This document shows, one piece after another, positions 1-11,574 of a stretch of DNA of 64,000 nucleotides (positions are counted from its first letter, which is position 1; each line of letters begins with the position of its first letter). The notes below the pieces were generated by a model, which did no database searches, had not been told where the DNA came from, and worked only from the letters and a program-made list of their open reading frames with translations. Position numbers and translations under genes: made by a program. This DNA is from Hygrophila difformis (Eukaryota > Streptophyta > Magnoliopsida > Lamiales > Acanthaceae). The stretch lies in NCBI GenBank assembly GCA_030278955.1, contig JAOANR010000011.1:28028403-28092402 (forward strand), given 5' to 3'.

Positions 1-621
1 GATGGGTTTTCTGTGGGATTAGGGTTTTGAGGCTCCCCAGCCGCCCCTAAGCCTTCCTTAAGGCTGGGATTTGGTTTCCCTCGAAGGGAGTTGTAATTTC
101 GGCAAGAAAATCACCCCCGAATGGAAAGATTACACCTTCAGCCCCTCTGGCGCGGAGGTGGCGCGCACCCACCCCTATGGTCGCGCGGAGCATGCGCGCC
201 AGGCCTGGCGTCGCGACGCCCTTGGCCGCGCGGTGGCCGCGCGGCAGCGCGCGGACAGCGCGGGCCGGCCGGACCGGCCGGTTCGGCGATCCGCGTGTTC
301 CGTCGGGTCTTCCCTCGCTTTCCCCTATCGGTTTTCTACGTGTTAGCTCGATTCCCTGGGTCGTCTTCGTTGCGGAATCTTCTCCTTAATCTTGTTGCGA
401 GTCCGGCTTATCGCTCGCAACATTTCCGGGTCCTACTTAGCCTAGTCTAAATTGGTTCCAACATCTCCTATCGTCCTTGTGATCTAATTCGTGATGTATT
501 TTGCGATTTATTTCGTGACTGAACTTAGAAATCAGTTCTAAGCTGCCTACGTACCCTGTGAAGGGATCAAGTCATGACGTAGTTCAAAACAATTTGAATT
601 TGTTTTTCCTCGGGTGTTACA
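1..621 (+). mobile_element. 3' end of an LTR from a nested retrotransposon
   Basis: The stretch is GC-rich up to about 310 and ends in CTCGGGTGTTACA, the usual inverted-repeat end of a Ty3/gypsy LTR that starts TGTAACACCCGAG. Immediately after it, at 622, begins sequence that also occurs at 14091, so this LTR interrupts the LTR of the large element that follows. Its own start lies left of the window. Short GC-rich open frames at 71-450 show no protein similarity that I recognise and are probably chance. The orientation is inferred from the end sequence only, and the family is uncertain. Confidence 0.55.
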
Positions 622-2362
622 ACAGATAACTGCAATCCAATTAACCCTAATTATTTTTTCATCTCTTTAGCCAAAATTCTTCTTATCTCCGGCTATTTCA
701 TCTCTATGTTTCACATTCTGTCTAAACCCACCTTATATTTTGGGTTAATTTAATTTTACACTCCCTTATAAAATTATGCATGATATTATTATGTAAATAT
801 TGTGGTCTGATTATTTTGGGATCCTTCCCTTGGACATAGAAGTCTTGATTTAAACCAGATGTCTCACAATAAATTTCCAACAAAAATTCATTTATAAAAT
901 CCGGATCTAAGTAAGGGATAAAATCCACAGTTATGACTAATTCATATTCTACTGGGGGTCGATTTTGGGAAATTAGAAGCAGAGTCAGCGATTAGGTCTC
1001 ATCTAGACTGAATGGATCTGTATTTTAATTGAGAGTCTAGTACCTGTTTAGGGAATGATTTTCAAACATCTTTTATTTTCCAGAATTGCCGTGTGTTGGA
1101 AATCTTGTATTAAACATGGCACTGAATCAGAGGCCACTTGGACTCAGATGAGGTGTGATGAATAATGATAGAGGAACAACATATGGGCCTTGGTTATTTT
1201 CTAAGATAAGGTTGAGTATTCTCTCAACTGCTACCCTCCTCTGCCAAAGTCTATTTTTGAGTCCTGTGTGAGTGCATCCGGAACAAACTAATTCATTAGT
1301 TTATTTCATTAGTTTGTATCTCATAACCACCTGGGAGTAGGTAAACACTGCGAGCAGTTTACTGATGTCCAGGAATTCTTGATCCACACCCGGTCATCCT
1401 GACTGGGGGCTTTCTTTTACTACCAGGGTCAGACCTTCAAAACCTCCGAGTGATAGGATTTGAAATGTTTTTTTTTCACCGCCTTCTTTTAACTGCTTTC
1501 TTTAGAGGTCACTCGGTTGCATTGAGAGTTGTGTAACTGCTACTAGGACTGATAGTTAAGGGATAGTTCAGGCTTGATTAGAATCTTTGGGCGAGACATG
1601 GGGGAATGATAGCAGTACTTGGCAACTCAACTAATGAATTGTTAGGTGTTGCTTGTCCACCACAGATGGCTAACATACTCCTGCAAGGCATTGCAAGGGA
1701 AGTTACGAGTTTGTGGTATCTTAGATTTTGTTGTCTTAAGAGCGTGTAAACTCTTACTGTAAGTACCTGTCTGTTAAAGGGAACATGGTATAGAGAGCAT
1801 GAGAGTTGACTAACTGAAAAGATTATCCCGAACAAAGATTTGTGTATTAAAATGGAAGTTTAATTGTGTCTCATCTGAATCTTGTCCAATTTTTATTCTT
1901 TTCTTCCTGTCCCTTCTGTCTCAATTTAAATTGCTTTCTTAGAATAATTTTAACCGCTTTCTTAGAATAATTTTATTGCTTTCTTAGATTAAATTTAATT
2001 CGCTTTCTAGAATAATTTTATCTGCTTCATTTTATTGCTTTCATAGCTTAGAACGAAATTCCGTCAAGTAGCTGATAATCAAACACAAACTCGAATCGAG
2101 TAACCGAGTGGAAAATCATAGTAAACAACGTGGGCCCTGCTTCTATCGCACATCCTCCAGTGAACGATCCGGTCCTACTGTAAATTACTGCAATTTTTGA
2201 CACCGTGCGCTTTCGGGGGCACAGTTTCTTAAACACGAGTAATAAAAACGTGACAACCTATAATATATCCTTAAACCCCCTTTCCCACAAATCATAACTC
2301 TTTTCATTTAATAAATTCGAACTTGATATGTTTTATAAAAATACTCGTGTAGGAAATTGTCA
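622..2362 (+). repeat. 5' LTR of the large element, 3' portion only
   Basis: This is colinear with 14091-15832 and ends in GTCA at 2362, nine bases before the primer binding site. It is AT-rich, with a run of related CTTTCTTAGAATAATTTTA units at about 1933-2030. No coding potential is seen. Two minus-strand frames (1578-1835, 2048-2236) recur in the 3' copy only because the LTR recurs. Confidence 0.85.
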
Positions 2363-2371
2363 AAAGTTTTA

Positions 2372-2389
2372 TGGCGCCGTTGCCGGGGA
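2372..2389 (+). other. Primer binding site, tRNA-Asp type
   Basis: TGGCGCCGTTGCCGGGGA is complementary to the 3' end of plant tRNA-Asp (ending CAACGGCGCCA). This is the primer commonly used by Athila-type Ty3/gypsy elements. It lies 9 bp after the 5' LTR end. Confidence 0.85.
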
Positions 2390-2889
2390 GGATGCAGCGT
2401 TGTTTACTAAGAAAATTACACTCCTGATTGCTCATAGATTAGTTTAGCGTATTACATCTACTTCAGAACAGAGAAGTATCCTCAAATTAATTGAACATTT
2501 AGAGTACCAAGACTCTAAATGTGAGGATGTTGATTTGAGGAGAAAACCTGACCAATTGGGTATTTATCTGTCTTGCAGGAAATTCGGATCCATCAAAAAG
2601 ACGGAGCAGAAAACAACACGGAAAACCAGGTTCTCGGTTGGATTAATTCCATGAATTTAAGAAAATATTTCCGGAATTTAAAGCGATTTAAAGTCCGGAA
2701 TACTTTTTGCAAACGAATGGATTTGACCCAACCTATTTTATGCAAGTGGACTATTTAATTTTCAGCCCAGCAATTTTGAATTTATTTGGAACTGAAATAT
2801 ATTCAGGTCCAAATCAAATAAAGTGGATTCAGGCCCAATACCACCCTCGGGCTCAGACCACGGAAAATTTGAAAAATTCAAAATCCGTG

Positions 2890-3295
2890 TCGCGAAACCT
2901 CTTCCCTGTCGTGGAACCCAGTCCCGCGCCAGGAGGATAGCGACACGAACCGTTCAGACTCAGCTAAGGACTCCTGTCGCTAAACTCAAACCATGTCGCG
3001 GACCCTTGTTCCGCGACACAGGCCAAGCCTAGCGACAGGGCCTCCAAACCCTCATAACCACATCCTGTCGCGGAACAACCCTGTGTCGCGGGACCACATC
3101 TAGCGCCAGGGGGCAGTTCCGCGACACACTTTCACCTGGCCCCATTTCCCCTCTTTTAATCCTGTCGAGTAACACCCCTGTCGCTAGGCCACGCTTCGCG
3201 ACTGGCTTCCAGTTTGGCGCCCCCTCTAATAGGCGCTAGGCCCTGGTCGCGAAACTCGGTTCCGTGACATGGGCTAGGGTTCCGCGACCGGGCCC
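2890..3295. repeat. GC-rich hairpin array 1 (GTCGC/GCGAC motifs)
   Basis: GTCGC and its complement GCGAC alternate, mostly inside TGTCGCGGAAC, TGTCGCTA, TAGCGACA and GTTCCGCGACA. A clear hairpin is TGTCGCGGA at 2994-3002 with TCCGCGACA at 3010-3018. The array lies in the leader between the primer site and the candidate start codon at 3474. It is much richer in CG than the flanks. No long open frame or codon pattern explains it. Confidence 0.8.
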
Positions 3296-3473
3296 ATCAG
3301 TATTTATACCCTCCCTTCTCCTTCTTCCCCCCTGCGTTTCCAACACTTACCCTTTTTTTTCTTTCAAAACACTCTCGACTCCGAACCCTTCTTCCCGAAG
3401 TACACCAAGTGTTCTTCGCACTATTTTCCGACTAGTTTCCGGCGAAGCCCTGCCCATTTCTCTGGAAATCGCA
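3268..3473 (+). promoter_or_regulatory. Promoter-like block before the gag-like ORF
   Basis: In order: CATGGGCTAGGGTT (a site II/telo-box-like motif), GGGCCCATC, a TATA-like TATTTATA at 3301-3308, a pyrimidine-rich stretch, and an ATG at 3474 in a good context (GCAATGGCG). This resembles a plant core promoter and short 5' UTR. It is internal to the element, so it could drive the ORF separately from the LTR. That is an inference from motifs only. Confidence 0.4.
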
Positions 3474-6400
3474 ATGGCGTCTTCATCATCATCTCCGAAG
3501 AAGCCCGAGCCATGGTAACCTCTCTCCCCTCTTCATTTCTTGAGTGACCAGTACCCCCTGTTTCGCAATTTTGGGCGTTTTTATGTGTAAACGTGTAAAT
3601 AGGGTTCCTTGTGCTCTTTTTCACTTATTTGAGTTCGATTTTAGAGATTTCGTGTTTAGGGCAGTATGTTTTTCATGTTTTAAGGAAGATGGGGTGTTGG
3701 CCGAGCATGATTGTATGAAGGGGGGTGCTACTTTTGCTATTATGAAGGGGAATGGGTCTTCTGTTTTGATGGGTATAAAGATTCCTGAACTTGGGGTTGC
3801 TAGGTGACTTGAGCAGCATGATTAGGATTCCAACAAGGGTTGTTCTCACCATTGTGGGACTTTAGAGCATTTCTAGGGTTCTTATGGTACCCCGATTATT
3901 CTGTTAAGCCTAAGAAATTTCAGTCCGAGTGTTAATATGGTTATCTTTGATGTTTGAGCAAATCTGTTGAAACTGTGAAATTTTGATAAATATGACGTCT
4001 ATGAGTTTGTTGAACCAATGAGCATGTGGGCATTTTTGAATACCTTTTTGCTGTTGGTAATGTTTTTGAAAATCTGAGATTTTGAAGCATGTTAGTATGT
4101 TTGATCCTTTGTTTTTGTTGAGAAGGGAGCATGGCTTTTGTGAGTGCAATTTTATTGTTCTGCATGCCACTGAGAGTTAATGTTTGCTGCTGGTTGTTTT
4201 CCTTTTTCATTTGTATCTGTGTCTGCATACATTGCAGTCCGTGTAAAGGTAGTGTTTGTTGTGTTTTGGCAGCCCCTGTGCATTTCCTGAAATCACTTTT
4301 TCACAAAAGACAAAATATGTTGGTGGAATAAAGTTTGACTTGGTGTTTTTGGTTCCCAATGGAACTAAGAGTGTGAGTAAGATAGCAGTGTTTTTCACCA
4401 CTTATAACTGCTATCACTTTTCAAAAATCCAAAAATGGGACCACACACATCCCACTTTTCATTAAATAAAACAAGTCAACCTTGAAAATTAAAAATAGTG
4501 TTTGTCAAATTTTTTGCGAGTGTTTCACTGTCCAAAGACAGTCCAAGCAATCCGGAATTAGCAAATCCATCCGCCACGTCTCCACTGCACATTCCAATTT
4601 CGAGCATCCATTCCATTCGTCTCGTCTCATCCCATTTTCAACAAGTACCTCGAGCTTGTTTAATAAATTTAAGATAATCAAGTCTTTGGGCCCAAAGGCC
4701 CATTAAAAAGGACTTTTAGTCCAAAGACCTTCCCATTCTCTCTTTTTGGACTCAAGAGTCCAAATCAAAAACATCTTTAGGTCCAATAACCTTAATGTTA
4801 ATAATGTTGCAGCTGTAAATAGTATTATTTATGCATTGTAATAAAATCCAAGTTCAATCAATTGAATCACATTTCGAGCAAGGCTCAAAATGTGAGGATG
4901 TTGACTTTCAACTTGAACAAATTCTTGAAAATTATAAAAACTTGAATATCCCTGATCTTTTCTATCCTTCTCAGGAGTGAATTAGTGGTAAAGTCAGGCA
5001 TCGGGTTGCCTAACTGCACATATAGAGATGCAGCTATACAAGCATCAGCTAACCGAACTGAAATTAAGAACATGAGAGCGGCCATTGTATCAGAATACAA
5101 AGTACCGCTCGACCATACCACAGAGGATAAACTTGAGCTTGCACCAGGCTGGGATGTGAACATACCTCCGGAGGAGAGAACCATTGTAGCAGCATCCATA
5201 GAAAGAGACTACTATCACTTCTTAAAGAAATTTTGGGGAATGATGATAGACCATGCCCAACAGGATGTACTCACAACTCCAGAAGTCCATCATGAACGTT
5301 TCCAGCTAAGATTCGGAGAACACAGAGCAATCTGGAACAGGCATGTGGAAAGAGGGACGAAAGATCTACATCTGGCTGACTTCGACGTCATCATCCCAGT
5401 TCAGATCATAGATCCCCAAGTCAGAATGGCATTCGCAGACAAACAGATTGATCTCAACAGAATTCTAAAGAGCGGAACCATCATGATGCACGAAGCATTC
5501 CCATTCAAGTGGAACCTATATCTTTTTGAAAGAAGGGGACCGGTGGAGCAAAGATGGATCACAGATCAAGCCCGCATCAGGCACAGAGAATTGAGTTTGA
5601 ACTTGTACAAACACCTTAAAAGTGCTGAAAAGTTTGAGCAAGGCCACAACACTTCATTGCTGGAAACCATGAGAAAGATGATAACGGACGCACGACAAGA
5701 ATGGGAAGATCTGACTTTTTCATGGGTAAAAGGAAATCCGAGCATCACTAAGTCTTTTCTGGATCCGGGAGTGGAGCTGCCTGCTGAAGAGGTATTTGAA
5801 TCTGTTTTTACGCACAGAAGATATGGGCAATTTAGAACAACTAGGGATGATGAGCTTCCTCGCCACATCTCTGTACTGAGAGAACAGCTGCTGGTGGATA
5901 TACACAAGGGTAACTGGAAGCCTATAAAGAAAGGGGACAGACAGTTCAAGCTAATGTCTAAAGCTGAGGCAGAGACTTACCTCAACTACAACTTTGCACA
6001 GGACATGACTTATCTCGAAGGGATCCGAAAAGACCTAGTAGGGGCTATGATAGACAAGTATCGGGAGGCTTACTTGGAACTGATCATGGAAATGGATAAA
6101 GAGGGACTCCGATACTGTAATGAGAAGTCAGAAAAGAAGAAAAAGATTTTGCACTACAACCACAATGTCCGCAGCAAGTTCTGCAAGAGGATAAAGAAAG
6201 ATTGGGAAGCACAGCTAGAGCGCATCACTCAACGGAGCTTCGTGGAGGACTATTTGAAATACGCTGAGAAGCAGCTGGGCTATGAGGATAAGCCAGAAAC
6301 TGAAAGAGATGCCGAAGAGGACCCAGACGCTCTCGTTGATGCCTACCTCTCGACACCTCCTCCTGATGCTAACCTGCAGCCTACCCAACCAACAGTGCAA

Positions 6401-7702
6401 GCGTTTGCCTTGCCACCGAGGGAGCAGGCTGAAGCTCAGAAAACTGCTAACCCCGAGTCTGTAGTACAGCAAGAAACAATTCGGACTCCAGTGCAGCCGA
6501 CTCAATCTGAAATGCCAGCACCTACTGTGGACGAAACTGCAGCCCAGCCTGAACATCCTGTACAGTCCAGACGACGGCTAGTTAAATCAGCTGAGAAAGA
6601 AAAGACAGCAAGGGCTCCGGAGAAAAAAGTGGTGATCCAAGAACCCGAGCCAACTGCTAAAAAGCCAGCAGCACCGTCGGATCCCAAAGATAGAGGCAAA
6701 GCAAAAATGCCACCACCACCTCCTAAACAGAAAGAACTGATTGCTCAAGATGCTGCACTGGCTAGAAAATTGCAGGAAGAAGAGAATGCCTTAGCCGGTC
6801 TGGTTGAACAAGGAAATGAAATAGGAGGTTCGGGAGTGGTCAAGATACTTGAGGAAAAACGAGCGGAAAAAGAAAAGGAAGCTGAGGAGGAAAGGAGAAA
6901 GAAAGAATTGCACGACAAAGAAATTGCTGAAAAGCTCCAAGCGGAATTGGAGATGAGGAAATCGACAGAGGTGGAGAAAGAGAAGGGGAATGATGAAGAT
7001 TTGATGATCACTGGAGAAGTGCAGGGGCGTGGACTCAAAATTAAAACGGAGCCTCCTGTTTGGGGTGGGCCCACTGCACATGATGCCCAAACCATCCGGA
7101 AAGATATTCGAGAAAGGCTGAATGATCAAATTGAAGCAAGAATCGATGCGGGAGAAGGGCAAGATCAGAACAGGTATCAGACGGAAGTGTGTCAGCTCAT
7201 TGATCCGCTTGTAGGCACTGCCAGAATTGAAGCTGTAATTGGAGCTGTTGAAACCTCTGCAAATCCAATTACACTGTCGGAGCTGCTGAAAGGCAAGGCA
7301 GATAAACCACAGGGAATGGCTGAGAATAGGACAAAGGCTGCAGAAGAAGAAAGAAAGGAGGAGCAAATTAGAAGAAACATTCAACAGACAAAAGATGAGG
7401 AAGCTGCTAGAAAGCTTGTGGCTGAGCTCGAATCCAAGAAGGGAGCTGAAACGGAAACAGTGGAGGAGCCATCACTTGAAAGATTCAAAAGAGTGAAACT
7501 TGAGAGAGAAGAGATAAAAAAGAAGCAGCGGGCCGAGCTGCAACAGAAGAAATCTGCCGAGCCCAAGACAATTAGAGACATCGATGATGATGAGCTGCTA
7601 GTGTTAGATAAGATGCCTGAAGTTAGGCTATCTGCTAGGGACGATCCTCATCCCTTGGCACAATTGACTCCCGAAGAAAGAGATGCGGAACTCAGAGGAT
7701 AA
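3474..7702 (+). CDS. Gag-like ORF of the large element, first part, with candidate spliced start
   Basis: The body is open from 4946 to a TAA at 7700-7702, with no ATG near its beginning. A pyrimidine-rich tract ending TTCTCAG at 4974 looks like a splice acceptor. A small exon at 3474-3514 (MASSSSSPKKPEP plus TG) ends at a GTAACC donor and joins it in phase, giving about 922 residues. The first 480 residues are of mixed composition and match no family I know. A proline/glutamine/threonine-rich stretch follows, then long Glu/Lys/Arg-rich coiled-coil segments with related motifs such as LARKLQEEE, IAEKLQAELE and AARKLVAELE. There is no zinc knuckle, protease or polymerase. By position it is probably a structural (gag-like) protein of the element. 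The reading frame continues without shift into the next feature across the TAA. The spliced start is a hypothesis. Confidence 0.6.
3515..4974 (+). other. Candidate intron inside the retroelement
   Basis: It has donor ATG|GTAACC and acceptor TATCCTTCTCAG|G, and joining the two preserves phase (TG+G = Trp). It contains stop codons in all frames, is T-rich and lacks coding character. Small hairpins lie at 4683-4764. The motif AAATGTGAGGATGTTGAC lies at 4888-4905, about 70 bp before the acceptor, where a branch site could be. No transcript evidence is available. Confidence 0.4.
4683..4764. repeat. Cluster of three short hairpins
   Basis: CTTTGGGCCCAAAG is a perfect palindrome. It is followed by GGACT-TTT-AGTCC, then TTTGGACTC (4745-4753) and GAGTCCAAA (4756-4764) around a 2-base loop. 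All contain the word TTGG or GGACT and its complement. Confidence 0.7.
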
Positions 7703-7708
7703 CTGGGA

Positions 7709-9655
7709 ATGAAAGAGAATGATGCAGACTGGCTTGCTTACATATCCCAAAGAAAAGGAGCAGAAGGCCCGTCGCATCAAGCTGAACAGTCACAAGGCTC
7801 GCATGAGTCCATTGATCCAGCAGCAGTGGCCAAAACTCTGGAAGAGCAATCAAGTGCACATCCTATGGCCTGTGCACTCAAGGAAAATGTCCGGAATATT
7901 GTGGCAGAAGCTGCAGCTGAAAACATTTTAAGGGAGGAGGAGGAGGTATTAACTAGTGTTGATCCTTATTTTCCTGTTTTTAACTTTCCAAAGCCTGTAA
8001 TGACTGAGTACAACAAAATGAATAATGTGATTAAACAGGTTGATGAGGGCTCTAAAAATGAAGCAGCTGAGGAAGGAGGAGAACCAAGTCACGGGGAGCA
8101 TGAGGCGGGATCCAGCAATGAACCTGCCCAAAGAAACCAAAGTGGGTCAACAGATTGGCACACAAGTGAAGACTTGGAGTCAATTGGTTCTGTTAGACCA
8201 ATTGAATTTTGGCAAGAACACACTGTGAGGAGCAGAATGGGAGTCACAAAGCAATACGAGAAGAAGAAACTGAGTGAAGCAGATTTGCAGATCAAATTCA
8301 ATGGAACGAAAGAGGGGGCAGAACAATATGGAAAGCTGCTAAAAATGATTGTGCCAGATAAGGGGTTCAGACCAGATGCATTGATTCACCCCACTGTGGA
8401 AACTGTCTACAGAAATCAAGAGTGGGGGAATTTCATGCTGCACCATGAAGAGGATGGCCTCGTTGAGCTAACAAGAGAATTTTTCTGCAATATCAATGCC
8501 ACCAACAAAACAACTTGGGTCCGGGGTCAGACGATAAACATCTCACCTGAGTGGCTGAATCAATTTCTCGAAACCCCGGACATCAGAAATGAATTCCCTG
8601 CTGGAGAGATCTTGGTAAAAAGAGGAAGGACCAGTGAAAATGCAAAGTATGCAGCTCTGGCAAATAGTATGACAAGATTGACTGCTCCAGGGCACACATT
8701 TGATGCAAATTGGCTGCAACTGCACTTCATGCCAACCTATGAGTTCTACATGTCAAAAATCCGGCCCAATTCGCACCCGCACACCACTTCTGGGAGTGTA
8801 TTGATGGGATTCGCAAGAATGTGGCACGGGGCGAAGTTGATTGTAGGGAGGCATGTCTTTGAAGTTATGGTGACCTGGATACAGGACAAACAAGTCTTAT
8901 GTTACCCGAATTTGATAAGAAAAATCTGCATCGCTCAAGGTGTTGACATGAGTGCTTTCGCAGACGACGAGCTAGTGAAGATAAACCCTCCCATCAGCGT
9001 GCCGAATCTCCTACTGAAAGAAAGGATTAAGTACTCTCTACCCCAGCTGCCCGGCAGAGGCGATTCAGATGCCCAGTCTTCATTCATATCCGGTGGTCAA
9101 GCACCTTCATCAAGAAAGCGAGCTCCAAGGCCGTCCAAGGCCTCGAAGGGAACAAAGAAAGCTCGTACTGATGCGGGACCTTCGACTACAATGCCAGAAG
9201 AGCCTCGAACAGAGGAAGAGCAATTTCCTATTCCGCCTCCATCTCAGCCTCAATCTCAAATACCTCCTCGAAGTCAGAACGTTTCCCAATTTCCTGCTGA
9301 GTCTCAAGCAGTTGAAATGATGAGCAAAATGAGTCAGTCTATGCTTGAAGGAATGAAATCAATGACTGATGTCATAATGACAAGTCATGAGGAGCAGCGA
9401 AAGAGAGCTGAAGAAGAACGCTAAGAGCGTAGGAGGGAAAGAGAAGAAAAGAGGAAGGAGAAATTGGAGAAAGAGAAGAAAGACGAAGAATTCAAAAAGC
9501 TGATGCTAGAAAGGGAAGAGAGGATGTACAGGGAAAGACAAGAAAGTGATGAGAGAAACAAAAAAATGATAGAAGCACTCGTTCATAGCCAAAACCAAGT
9601 CCTCCAAACTCTTCTGAAGAAAATTCCCGATGAAGCTGGATCTTCCAAGAAATAA
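7709..9655 (+). pseudogene. Second part of the same frame: plant transposon-protein domain, interrupted by a stop
   Basis: The frame is the same as that of 4975-7702, separated only by TAA CTG GGA before ATG 7709. It runs to a TAA at 9422-9424 and then stays open for another 77 codons to the TAA at 9653-9655. Residues about 190-430 read like the domain found in many plant LTR-element ORFs (Pfam 'putative plant transposon protein', PF20167, from memory). Its pattern includes LVELTREFFCNI, VRGQTINISPEWLNQFLE, NAKYAALANSM and LCYPNLIRKICIAQGV. The C-terminus is basic and serine-rich, then proline/glutamine-rich, then a Glu/Arg/Lys coiled coil after the 9422 stop. The function of this domain is unknown. 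Either two point mutations made stops, or the product is made by readthrough. Decay is simpler. Confidence 0.65.
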
Positions 9656-11276
9656 GACGAGAAGAAAGATGGTGATTCCTGATCTTATCATTCGTGAGCT
9701 TAATTGTACATGTCATATAAGAGAATTTCAATTCATTCGTGCAAGTTCATTCTGATTGCAAATGAAATCTCTTGTAATGATATAATTTACTGCTTTCAAG
9801 TTGGAATTTTGCAGTCCAAACAACAATTGCTTTAATTTTTGAGAAAAGATGTCTGACAGTCCGAGGTGAATAAGTGACTGTCAGGCTAAAAATTGTTGTT
9901 GACATACCTAATATGTTAACAGTGCCTCTTTACTGCTTTAAATTTAATAACCAACAAAAAGTATGCATAAACCTGCTCTAAATTCACATGTTGAATTTAG
10001 GCCTATGATTAAATTTTTTCAAACTTTTAAACTGGGATAATATAATTGAAAATATGCATGAAATGAATTCCTAAGGTTTTGAGCTATAAAAATCTAATGA
10101 TGCGATCATCTTGTCGGGTAATAAATCTGCATGTTAGAAATTTTGATTAAATAAAGTGTTGGGATTAAGCTTTGATTAAATTTGAGAATACTGTATGACA
10201 TGAATCAATCCAACCTTGTGAGAATTGAGCCATGAGTCACTTTTACTCATTTATTTTCTTTGATATGTGAATCAATTTGATCAAAGGAAACTAGAACTTG
10301 CAATTGGGACCGATTCAAGACCATGTCATACTCCCGAAATCGAGCATATGATCGAGGCACTTAGAAAACCCAAATTTTGGCTTTCTTTTGAAATCCAAAC
10401 CCAAAAATACTTTCCCTTTAGGATTAACCAATCTGAGCCTTAAACCTAATTTTTCTTTGAAGCCCTCTATATTATTCTTAGCCTTACAAAAAGACCAATA
10501 TAGCACACCCAAGTGTGCAAGAATAAATTCTATCAAGGCATTAGATTTGTGATCATCAAAAATTGAGTTAATCGGTATGCTATAAGCCGATTCAAAAAAA
10601 AATGTTGAATTCAATTCAACACAAATAAATTGCAAATGACAAAGCAAATTAGACCTAGTCTAATGTCATGCAATAGAAAAACAAAAGAAAAAGAAAATAA
10701 TAATGATGATCATAAATTTTTAATAAAAATGCCAAGTTATGATAGAATGAATTCCTACCACTTCCTAACCCAATAATTTCCCTTTCCTACCAAATGTTAC
10801 AACCGTATGCCCCGTTATAACCTTAAATAAGACCTCGGGATCTTGATTTGAGGAAATGAGCCGGTGGCGAGTTGATCTGATTGCAAGCCTATGGGATAAT
10901 TTAACCAAATTTGATTTCGAGCGTTCATGATTTAGCCCAATTGAGAGTGAGTGAATTTTCCGATTCTCTTACATGTGAGGCTCTGTTTTAATGCACATGC
11001 TCATGTCATACCTTAATTCTGATTCTTAATCCTTGCATTTTTCGAACATGATATTCACGAAGGGTTGATAATAATGTTTGATTTGTAGGCCCGACGTAGT
11101 GAGCAAGTATCATTTCATTAAACACTGCAATCAAGGGAATTTAACACTTGTAGTTTTTGATTGTCTTATCCCAATCCAAAAAGAATGTGATTTATGAAGC
11201 CACGAAAATGAATTCAATATGCAGAGTCCGTGTTCTCTAGAACATTGACTCTGACTGCTCGGGGACGATCAGTATT
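9656..11276 (+). other. Non-coding tail between the ORF and the 3' LTR
   Basis: This is 1.6 kb, AT-rich, with no recognisable pol domain. A minus-strand open frame of 110 codons (10315-10647) is the longest. Some Tat-lineage elements carry an antisense ORF near here, but I cannot match this one. Just before the polypurine tract is CTGCTCGGGGACGATCAG, similar to the CTCGGGGACGAGCA sequence commonly seen before the 3' LTR of Athila/Tat elements. Confidence 0.6.
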
Positions 11277-11290
11277 AAATGTGAGGATGT
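11277..11290 (+). other. Polypurine tract
   Basis: AAATGTGAGGATGT lies directly before the 3' LTR start TGATAATGGCC. The same string occurs at 2517 and, with one change, at 4888. Confidence 0.6.
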
Positions 11291-11574
11291 TGATAATGGC
11301 CAGAAATGACCATTATTTTCAATCCATTTCTGTGTCTAAAACGGGCATTTGATCGCATTCCGGTCTTATATTAAATAAGAAAGCAGTTGAATTGGACTGA
11401 TTTATGCATAATTGTAAAAATATTGAGCTGGTATGAAAAATGCATAAATATATAATTTTATTACACATTTATGTTAGAAAAATCCAAAAACAGGAGAAAA
11501 AGAAAAGAAAAGAAAAAGGAACGAAAAAGATGGGGAAAAGAAAGAAAACCCACAAAAATACATGTTCCGGCCCA

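Noticed and set aside
71..450. Overlapping GC-rich open frames
   Set aside because: They lie in an LTR end, are overlapping frames of one GC-rich stretch, and show no protein family pattern.
6791..7384. 197-codon minus-strand frame
   Set aside because: It is antisense to the Glu/Lys-rich part of the gag-like ORF; purine-rich coding strands give long Phe/Ser/Leu frames on the other strand.
10315..10647. 110-codon minus-strand frame as an antisense ORF of a Tat element
   Set aside because: Its position is suggestive, but I see no domain or start context to support it.
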